A stretch of DNA of 64,000 nt from Protopterus annectens (lineage: Eukaryota > Chordata > Ceratodontiformes > Protopteridae), in assembly GCF_019279795.1 (NCBI RefSeq), contig NC_056732.1, positions 182,225,096 to 182,289,095 on the forward strand, in the 5' to 3' direction. Shown here in pieces: positions 56,950 through 64,000 of this stretch. The stretch's first letter is position 1. Every line of letters begins with the position of its first letter. Under the pieces are notes generated by a model. The model made no database searches. It worked only from the letters and a program-made list of their open reading frames with translations, and was not told the DNA's origin. The translations under genes were made by a program, and so were the position numbers.

Positions 56950-58170
56950 AGTCAAAAAGAGTTGGGGCTGGCTAGTATCCCCTGCAGGACTGCTTGTTGC
57001 AAAACCTGCCCTGGATTTGGAAAAGATAGGCAGGTGGTAATGCTTGGTGAAGGTGTGTACAGAACTCCAGGTAGCTGCTTCCAGGATATCTCTGGTAGGG
57101 ACTCCCCTGAGGAATACTGTAGAGGTAGAAGTTGCCCTAGTGGAATGTGTTCTGACCCCCTGAGGGGTTGGTTTCCCATGGTGTTTGCAGCAGAAATGGA
57201 TACAGTGTGCTACCCATTGGAAACTGTTTGTTTTGAAATGGCCTTGCCCTCAGCCCCTGATGCAAAACTGAGTAGTAAATGGTCAGATTTCCTGAAGGGC
57301 TTATTCCTATCCAGGTAGAATCTGAGCTGTCTGTGCATATACAAGGAGTGCAGGATCCTTTTCCTTTATTTTGAGGATTGGGGAAGAAGGTTGGCAAGTG
57401 GATAGATTGGTTAAGAGCCACACTGGACACCACTTTAGGCATAAAGGAAGGATTAGTCCTGAGGGAGACCCTGTCAGCATGAAAAATAATGAAGGGTTCC
57501 ACAGCCATAAGCGCTTCTAGCTCAGACACTCTTCTAGCTGAAGTGATGGCCAAAAGCAAGTCTGTTTTCCAAGAGAGGAATTTTAACTCTGCTGAAGCTG
57601 CAGGCTCAAAGGGAGGGAGTGTGAACTTTTCCAGTACAAAGGTAAGGTCTCAAGCAAGGGTGGGTGCTCTCCTTGGTGGCCTTAAGTTGTTAGCCCCTCT
57701 CAGGAACTGTTTGATGAGAGGGTGAGAGAAAAGAGGTGTCTCACTGTTGTAATAAGCAAAAATTGGCAGAGGCATGTATCTTAATGGTGGAGAAGGATAG
57801 GCCTCTGTGGAGTAGGTCTGCAGGTCTGCTAGGTAATCCAGGATTAGAGGTAAGGAGGGCAGTGCTGTGTCCTCTCCTTTAGACTGAATCCAGGAGTAAT
57901 ACCTTTTCCATTTATCAGCATATGATTTCCTTGTACTGGGTCTTCTGGCTTCAAGAATGATGTCTAGCACCTGCTTGCTTAGGCTAGTCACTGGGGGAGA
58001 ATTCAAGGAATAAGCCAGGCTGCAAGATTCAGGGTTTGCAGTTGCAGATGCAAGATCTGTCTCCCCCCTGCTGAGTGAGAAGGGTTGGGATCTGGGGTAG
58101 GTGCCAGGGTGGCACCGGTGACAGGCTGCAATGTAGTGGGTACCAGTGCTGGTGTGGCCAGTCCAGGGCA
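56950..58170 (-). pseudogene. DIRS D tyrosine recombinase region
   Basis: Fossil recombinase. Words: ARRPSTRKSYADKWKRYYSW near 57900, TSARRVSELEALMAVEPFII, and FMPKVVSSVALNQSIHLPTF. Broken. Confidence 0.72.
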
Positions 58171-58249
58171 ATCAGGATTGTCCTTGGTCTGTCCTGTCTT
58201 GAGTAATATTCTTGACAGAAGGGGGGAATGCATAGATTGAGAGGTTTTC

Positions 58250-59760
58250 CCACAGGAAGGATAAGGCATCCACTTTCCAGGCCATGCTGTGAGGTGTCCT
58301 GGTGCAAAATTTGGTGATTACAGGGGGAGGCAAAGAGGTCCACCTCTGGGGTCTCCCATTTCTGGATTAGAATACTGAAGGTGCTGGGGTCTAATTGCCA
58401 CTCGTGTGGGTCTAGGAGATTTCTGCTTAAGTCATCTGCCAGATAGTTTTGCTTGCCTGGCAGGAATTGAGCTTGCAGAGGAATCTGCATGTCCAAGGCC
58501 ATGTTCCACAGGGCCATGGCTAGCCTGCAGAGTGGGTAAGAGTGTGTTCCCCCCCTGCTTGTTGATGTATCACACAACTGTGTTGTCTGTTTTTATCAGC
58601 AGGGGTCCTGGTGAGAGTAGGGACCTGAAAGCTGTCAGAGCATGCTGAACAGCTAGCATCTCTTTTAGGTTGATGTGCAGATGAGATTGACTTGGGCTCT
58701 AGTGCCCCTGAATACACTTGTCCAGGTGTGCCCCCCAGGCATAGTCTGATGCTTCTGTGGTTAGGGTCTGGGCAGCAAAGGGTTGAGTAAAGGGAAGTTC
58801 CTTGTTGTGGTTGCATGCTGCTGCCCATCAAAGAAACTCTGTCCTTAGAAAAGGTATGATAGGTATGATGGTTTCCAGGTCCTGAGAATATTGGCACCAA
58901 AGACTTACCACTGAAGTTTCCTCATATGCAGTCTGGCACATGGAATTAGTAGGATGCAAGAGGCCATGAACCTTAGGGCCTGCAGGATTTTCCTTGCGGA
59001 TAGCTGGGATCTGGTGGCCATTTCAGTGAAGTAGTCTATCAGACAGGCTTGTTTTTCTGGAGAAAGGAATGCCATCTGAGATGTTGTGTCCAAGCTTCCT
59101 CCCAGGAATACAGTCTTTTGACTGGGGACTTATTTTCATTTCTTTTCATTGATAGTGAACCCCATGGAGGTTAGAAGGTTCTTTACAAATGTCAGGTTGC
59201 CTGCAACAGCTTTTCCTGACTGTCTGCCTGAATCAGGCAGTCATCCAAGTATGGGTAAATTTGAATTATTCACTGTCTGCAATAGGCAATGGCTGGAGCC
59301 AGGCATTTTGTGAATACTCTGGGAGCAGTGGATAAGCCAAAGGGAAGTGCAGAGACCTGATAATGCATAGATCATGCCCAGAAACGTAGGTATTTCCTGC
59401 ATAAATCCCTGATAGGGGTGTGCAGATAGGCTTCTTTTAGGTCTAGGGCGGCAAACCAGGCATCTTTGGACAGCATAGGAAGAAGCTGCTGAAGGGTGAG
59501 CATTTTGAATTTTGGTACCACCAGGAAGGTGTTTAGAATGGAAAGATCTAGGATTGGGTGCCAAGTGCCCTGTTTTCTGGGTACCAGGAAAAGTCTGGAA
59601 TAGAACCCTTGACCTATCTGTTCTGCAGGAACAAGATGAATTGCCCTTATGGAGAGCAGGGATTGAACTTGGTTTTGTGCCTCTGCCCACTGGTTTGGAG
59701 GAAGGTCTGGGAACATTGCAAAGTATGCTTGCTGACTCGGCTTGCAGAATGCATAAGCTC
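58250..59760 (-). pseudogene. DIRS D reverse transcriptase and RNase H region
   Basis: Fossil RT/RNase H. Words: GFYSRLFLVPRKQGTWHPIL, DLSILNTFLVVPKFKMLTLQ, ALDLKEAYLHTPI, and a downstream LPGKQNYLADDLSRNLLDPH. Broken. Confidence 0.75.
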
Positions 59761-60795
59761 TTGTTAATTCTTTATTTTCTGCACAGTCTGTAAAAGTAGC
59801 TAATTGTTGCTTAATAAGTTCCATAATATGTTGCAGGTACTTCAGCATGTGAAACTGGCAATTCAATGCCCTAATGGCGAGAGTTGCAGAGGTGTATACT
59901 TTTTTACCCCATCTGTCTAAAGCTCTGGAATCCCTGTCCGAAGGGGTGGGATTCTTAGTTGTAGTTGCTTTTATACCTTTAGGCCCCTGGGAGATGACCT
60001 CTGGGTCAGCAGTAGGATTTTTGAAAAGAAATTTGTGAGAGTCAGGAACTCTGTAGTACCTGTCTGGTTTCCTAGGAGCAGGGGGAAATGTATCAGGAGT
60101 TACACTGGATTCCATAAAGACATCATCCACAACATCCAGAACTGGAGGTACTGCTAAAGGTCTATGTTGTGGCAAATCTAAAAATTCTCTGAATCTCTTT
60201 TTGGACTGTGGATAGTCTTGGCATTCCCAGTGGAAATGCACTCTTAAAGTATGTAGGGTTTCATCAAAATAAAAATCCTCTGGAGGTGAAGCAGAGGGAA
60301 TGGATTCCTTTGCATCTGAATCCTCATAAGCAGATAAAGGCATATCTTCATATTCAGAAACCTCAGAGTTGTCGGACTATTGGTCTGTCAAGGCTGGCTT
60401 CCCCTAATCAGCATAATCAGGTCTTCCGCCATTTTAAGCATTTGATGTTGTGGCAAGGAAGCAGGTGCTTGAGTTTGGGTCATCATTTTTTTAGGTGTAG
60501 CTCGTACTCTTGTCCTTAGAAACTCTGTTGTTTTAGACAGAACTGAAGACGTGAAAGAAGTCGTCGGTTTGTGTCGAATATCAGTAGTGCGAAGAATTTC
60601 CTTGGAAGCCAGTGCCTGCACAGAGGCTCTGGACCCACACAAGGTAGAAACATCTGCAAGTTCCATAGTCAGAGAAGAGTCTCATGGCATACCAAACTCC
60701 GAACGGCTCTCGGTAGCGGCCTGCAAATCCATCAAAGCGGGCACCAGGGGCTGAGTACTGGCGAACTGGTGACTAGCTTAACGGAAACGTCATAA
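59750..60795 (-). pseudogene. DIRS D gag region
   Basis: Fossil gag: VHFHWECQDYPQSKKRFREF, DLPQHRPLAVPPVLDVVDDV, YYRVPDSHKFLFKNPTADPE, RWGKKVYTSATLAIRALNCQ. The N-terminal Cys/His cluster is not present because the element is cut here. Broken. Confidence 0.72.
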
Positions 60796-60796
60796 T

Positions 60797-61081
60797 GAAA
60801 AAGGCAGAGATGGCGCTTTTTATATCGGGAAGACAAATAAATGCCTTAAAGCTAGAATCCTGGAACATATGAGGGACATTGTAAAAAGTAAGCAAACTAG
60901 TGCACTGGCTAAGAATGTACAAGAAAAAGGGATGCACCATGTTTTTAACTTTTTTGTATTAGAGATTTTATCAGAAAGCTTGAGAGGTGGAGATATTAAG
61001 AACAGGACAGAGGAGGTTGAACAGAAGTGGATTATGAAACTGCAGGCTGATAAACCCCCCAGAATTAATGGCATGGTATGA
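60797..61081 (+). pseudogene. PLE GIY-YIG endonuclease, C-terminal fragment
   Basis: Reads DGAFYIGKTNKCLKARILEH then MRDIVKSKQTSALAKNV, the second half of a GIY-YIG domain with YIGKT and the catalytic Arg in KARILEH. The C terminus EVEQKWIMKLQADKPPRINGM matches ETRWIVRLGADRSPGINGYI of the other copy. Open to the stop at 61079-61081; everything upstream was lost at the junction with DIRS D. The two copies differ too much to be recent duplicates, so at least two PLE subfamilies are present. Confidence 0.8.
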
Positions 61082-61309
61082 CTTAAACCTTTTTTGAAAG
61101 CCAGACCATTGAAACATTAAAATTATGTATCAAATGTTTTTGTACTACTATGTATTATTTATACATTTTACCAATAGTTTGTACATTTTTTACATATTTT
61201 TAGCTTTTAATTAATTAAAGTTTTTAAATAAATGCACTTTCTAATTTAGTACATTCTCCACTGTGATATGCTGTTTTTTAATTCAAATTTGGCTGTTCAG
61301 TAGTATGAT

Positions 61310-61355
61310 TTTAGTCTGAAGAAGCAATCAGTTTGGATCTTGAAAGTGCTAACTT
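61310..61355 (+). ncRNA. Hammerhead-like motif at PLE copy junction
   Basis: CTGAAGA (61316-61322) fits CUGANGA; GAAA at 61342-61345 is followed by GTGC and TA at the expected cleavage position. Stem II is imperfect (outer AG/TT and an inner ATC/GAT with mismatches). Confidence 0.4.
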
Positions 61356-61504
61356 CTCATTAAATTTTGTTTGTTTTCTTCCTTTAGTTGTGGTTTATGA
61401 AATTATTTTGTTGTTATTTTTCACTTTGAGGTGAATACCGAACGTTTTACCCAGTATATGTGCCTTTTTCATTGTTTACTTTGTGTGGATTATAGTACTG
61501 GGAC

Positions 61505-62035
61505 ATGGCTGAAGAATATGAAGCAGAGCTTGACTCTAGTCAAGGAAGGAATGCAATGCCGCAGTACTGCCTAAGCCGTTTTAGTCGACTGTTATTTATT
61601 GAGATGGAGAATCCAGTATTTCCAGATACTAGTATGGCTGCAATAAACCAGGAAGCACACTCTAAATTCTGGGAAAGATTTAGAATTTTTGAAAACAAAC
61701 TATACAAAATTAAGAGGCTTCAGTGGCAAAGATTCCACTTAGAAGCATCACTCAAATACAAGATAGTCCCAAGGGGACTAAGGGTGTTTACTATGCCCAC
61801 ATATGGAGATATGTATCCCAATCTTCTGCAGAAATGGCAGCAACTGAATCTGCAGCTTAGCTATGATTATATGCACCTACTGATAGAATATTTTCTAGCA
61901 CAAGAGAGAGAACTCAGTAGTGAGCTAGAGGTGCTACAGAATGAGTTGTGTTCTAACTTTTCGACTGATGTTATAGGAAGCAAGCTTGATGATCTGCAGA
62001 AAAGTGTTTTGAACTACGAAAAAAGGCTGCAGAAG
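61505..62035 (+). pseudogene. PLE upstream ORF, N-terminal part, interrupted by DIRS E
   Basis: Opens MAEEYEAELDSSQGRNAMPQ and stays open for about 177 codons until DIRS E enters after KRLQK; later codons to 62110 belong to the DIRS repeat. Visible parts: an acidic N terminus, an aromatic segment (FSRLLFIEMENPVFPDTSM), the conserved word KIKRLQWQRFHLEASLKYKI, PRGLRVFTMPTYGDMYPNLL, and a Leu/Glu-rich probable helix (ERELSSELEVLQNELCSNF). It is homologous to 27916-28570. No enzymatic motif is present; it may be an accessory or RNA-binding part of the PLE polyprotein. The rest should lie beyond DIRS E, outside the window. Confidence 0.6.
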
Positions 62036-62246
62036 GTACAGTTGTGTACACTTACCATAAATGTAGATGTTCAAGTGTATTCACTGTTGCAGTCATTTCA
62101 TTTGGGGTAATCTGCTGGCAGGTTGCCCTCAGTCTGCCTGAATAACAAAGTTTTGGGCCCTGCGTCGGTTGCTGTCTCCTCTTCCATGACGTCAGGGATA
62201 TAAAACACACAGCCAATGCCATTTTAGTCAGTTTTTCTTGCCCCAG
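62036..62246 (+). repeat. DIRS E terminal repeat
   Basis: Begins GTACAGTTGTGTACACTTAC; internal tract AGTCAGTTTTTCTTGCCCCA matches DIRS C. Confidence 0.85.
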
Positions 62247-62267
62247 ATGTCAAGTGCCTTGGGGAGC

Positions 62268-62302
62268 AAAAAAAAAAAAATATATATATATATATATATA
62301 AA
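62268..62302. repeat. A13 plus (TA)n tract
   Basis: Simple repeat inside DIRS E between terminal repeat and internal complementary region. Confidence 0.9.
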
Positions 62303-62447
62303 TAAACAGTAAATATATATAAATGCACTTTTAAAAACATAAACCTTTACCTTCATCTGAAAGCAAATACACCACAAAGGCCTTTGTGTATAGTGAAGGA
62401 AAGAAAGGGTATAGAAAGATATAGAAAGAGGGATGGCGGGTGGGCAA

Positions 62448-62540
62448 TAGTGAATACACTCGAACATCTACATTTATGGTAAGTGTACACAACTGTACTA
62501 TGTTCTCCGTGTTTCACTGTTGCAGTCATTACATTTGGGT
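62448..62540 (+). repeat. DIRS E internal complementary region
   Basis: GTGAATACACTCGAACATCT, then AAGTGTACACAACTGTAC joined to TATGTTCTCCGTGTTTCAC: an exact join of the two end complements. Confidence 0.85.
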
Positions 62541-62572
62541 AGAATCCCAAAGCTATGGATGGGAGGATGGAA

Positions 62573-63620
62573 CTAAACAGCATTAGGAGCAGCTATAAGG
62601 CCCTGCAGAACTGCAGTGGCAAAGCCTGCCCTGGATTTGGAGAAGAGAGGCAAATGATAATGCTTTGTGAAGGTATGAACAGAGCTCCAAGTAGCAGCTT
62701 CTAGAATGTCTTTGGTTGGAACCCCTCTGAGAACAGCTGCTGAAGTAGAAGCAGCCCTGGTGGAATGTGATCTGATCCCCTTGGGCACAGGTTTACCATG
62801 GTGCAAGTAGCAGAAACAAATGCAGTGGCTTAGCCACTTAGAAATAGTCTGCTTTGATATAGCCTTCCCCACTGATCCGGCAGCAAATGCTACCAGTAGT
62901 TGCTCAGACTTTCTTAGAGATTTGGTCCTGTTTAAGTAGAATCTTAGTTGTCTGTGTGCATCCAATGAATGCAGAATCCGCTCCTCCTTGTTCTGCAGAT
63001 TTGGGTAAAATGTTGGCAGGTGAATGGTCTGGTTAAGAGCCACACTGGATACCACCTTAGGCATAAAAGAAGGATTGGTCCTGAGAGACACCATGTCCAG
63101 GTAAAATATAATAAAAGGCTCTACTGCCATGAGAGCCTGTAGTTCTGAAACCCTTCTTGCTGAAGTGACTGCCAAGAGAAAAGCTGTTTTCCAGGATAGA
63201 AATTTTATATCCGCAGTAGCTGCTGGTTCAAAAGGAGGCAGGGTGAGTTTTTCCAGCACAAAATTGAGGTCCCATGCAGGAGTTGTTGATCTTCTGGGAG
63301 GCCTTAAATGTTTGGCCCCTCTAAGACATTGCTTAAGCAGAGGATGAGAAAAGAGGGCAGGCTCTGTGTTGTAATGAGCCGAGATGGCAGAAACATGGAT
63401 TTTTATTGAAGAAAAAGATAGGCCCTTGTCAAGCATCTCAGTCAAATATTGTAAAATCTGAGGAATATTGGGCTTTGCTGTGTCTGTTACTTGTGCTTGG
63501 TTCCATGCACAGAATTTCTTCCATTTATCAGCATACGATTTTCTAGTACTAGGCCTTCTGGCTTCCAAAATGACATCCATCTCATATTTACTGAGAGGTG
63601 TTGTTTGAATAATTAGTTGA
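62573..63620 (-). pseudogene. DIRS E tyrosine recombinase region
   Basis: Best preserved recombinase in the window. N-terminal core-binding words are ARRPSTRKSYADKWKKFCAW and LDKGLSFSSIKIHVSAISAH. In the catalytic domain the first Arg is in TSARRVSELQALMA, the His-x-x-Arg pair in GIRSHSTRAASTSA, and the Tyr in the C-terminal TWSSVHTFTKHYHLPLF. Downstream of it only the internal complementary region and terminal repeat remain. The enzyme would integrate circular cDNA. Listed as a fossil although the visible frame looks whole. Confidence 0.82.
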
Positions 63621-64000
63621 TCAGCCATGCTGCAAGATTCAGAGTTTGGAGCGGAGTGTGCAGAATTTGATAGTTCTGCTGAGACAGTAGATGAGGTATT
63701 TGAGGCAAGTACCATGAAGGAAGCTGAGACATATTCCTTAGAAGTGGGTACCAGTGCTGGCGAGGCCAGTCCGGAGCAACTAGGATCATTTTTGTTTTTT
63801 CCTGTCTGACTTTTAGTAAGACCTTGGGGAGTAGAGGCAGAGGGGGAAAGCCATAGTTTTTTTCCAGCTGAAGGATAGGGCATCCACTTTCCATGCTTTT
63901 TTGTGATGAGTTCTTGTGCAGAATTTGTCCAACTGATAATTTTGGGGAGAGGCAAACAGATCTATGTCTGGGCTCCCCCATTTCTGTGTTAACATGCTGA
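63600..64000 (-). pseudogene. DIRS E RT/RNase H region, C-terminal end (partial)
   Basis: Only the tail downstream of RNase H is inside the window: words such as WGSPDIDLFASPQNYQLDKF, KAWKVDALSFSW and APDWPRQHWYPLL, shared with DIRS A, B and C. The catalytic RT lies beyond 64000. Confidence 0.65.

Larger units (their letters stand above)
56444..60795 (-). mobile_element. DIRS-type retrotransposon D, 5' side truncated
   Basis: Minus-strand DIRS copy in the NRP1 intron. Parts: terminal repeat 56444-56662, internal complementary region 56828-56915, recombinase about 56950-58170, RT/RNase H about 58250-59760, gag about 59750-60795. The outer 5' side is missing: the gag is cut at about 60795 where a plus-strand PLE fragment begins. 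It is broken in several places and of intermediate age. Confidence 0.85.
60797..62035 (+). mobile_element. Penelope-like element, head-to-tail junction of two copies
   Basis: Plus strand. The end of one PLE copy (GIY-YIG endonuclease to the stop near 61081, then tail with hammerhead-like motif at 61316-61350) runs directly into the start of a second copy (leader and an ORF from 61505). Tandem copies sharing one terminal segment are known for Penelope elements. The left edge joins truncated DIRS D; on the right, DIRS E begins inside the second copy's ORF at 62036. Confidence 0.75.
62036..64000 (-). mobile_element. DIRS-type retrotransposon E, partial (runs off window)
   Basis: Minus-strand DIRS copy inserted into the PLE ORF. 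Visible parts: terminal repeat 62036-62246, an A13 and (TA)n tract 62268-62302, internal complementary region 62448-62540, recombinase about 62573-63620, and the end of the RT/RNase H region to the window edge. The visible coding part looks whole over 460 codons, so this is probably the youngest DIRS copy here. Confidence 0.88.

Overview
The window is vertebrate nuclear DNA, almost entirely transposable elements packed around one host exon. That exon, the last coding exon of neuropilin-1 (NRP1), lies on the minus strand at 51204-51484. Its transmembrane and cytoplasmic sequence resembles tetrapod NRP1. With abundant CR1 LINEs, DIRS-type tyrosine-recombinase elements and Penelope-like elements (PLEs), this suggests a large-genome sarcopterygian-grade vertebrate (lungfish, salamander or caecilian are candidates); the species cannot be fixed from the sequence. 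I see no rRNA gene, tRNA gene, CRISPR array or bacterial gene.

Layout. 0.2-9.5 kb: four CR1 LINEs. An old minus-strand copy is split by a 5'-truncated plus-strand copy and by a nearly full-length minus-strand copy (2.45-6.9 kb); a decayed plus-strand copy follows. 9.5-19.2 kb: old, mostly unrecognised DNA with a worn minisatellite, another decayed CR1, a possible old RT relic, a 112-bp insertion with a 15-bp target-site duplication (TSD), and a relic of another LINE lineage. 19.24-24.75 kb: DIRS element A with both terminal repeats. 24.75-26.8 kb: CA repeats and L2-type tails. 26.84-29.83 kb: PLE fragments in opposing orientations. 29.83-47.44 kb: nested complex in which DIRS B contains two CR1 fragments and the whole of DIRS C; DIRS C in turn contains a full-length CR1 (36.3-40.9 kb) and a 1.49-kb PLE-type palindrome with a 15-bp TSD (41.4-42.9 kb). 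47.4-51.2 kb: probable NRP1 3'UTR and downstream DNA. 51.5-64 kb: NRP1 intron carrying DIRS D, a head-to-tail PLE junction and the start of DIRS E, which runs off the window.

How parts relate. Relative age can be read from nesting: B is older than C, C is older than its CR1 and its palindrome, and the 60.8-kb PLE is older than DIRS E. All five DIRS copies share the minus orientation, the same as NRP1. The most interesting signal is the set of PLE ends: GIY-YIG endonuclease tails, a distinctive upstream ORF, repeated hammerhead-ribozyme-like motifs, and several insertions folded into inverted repeats.
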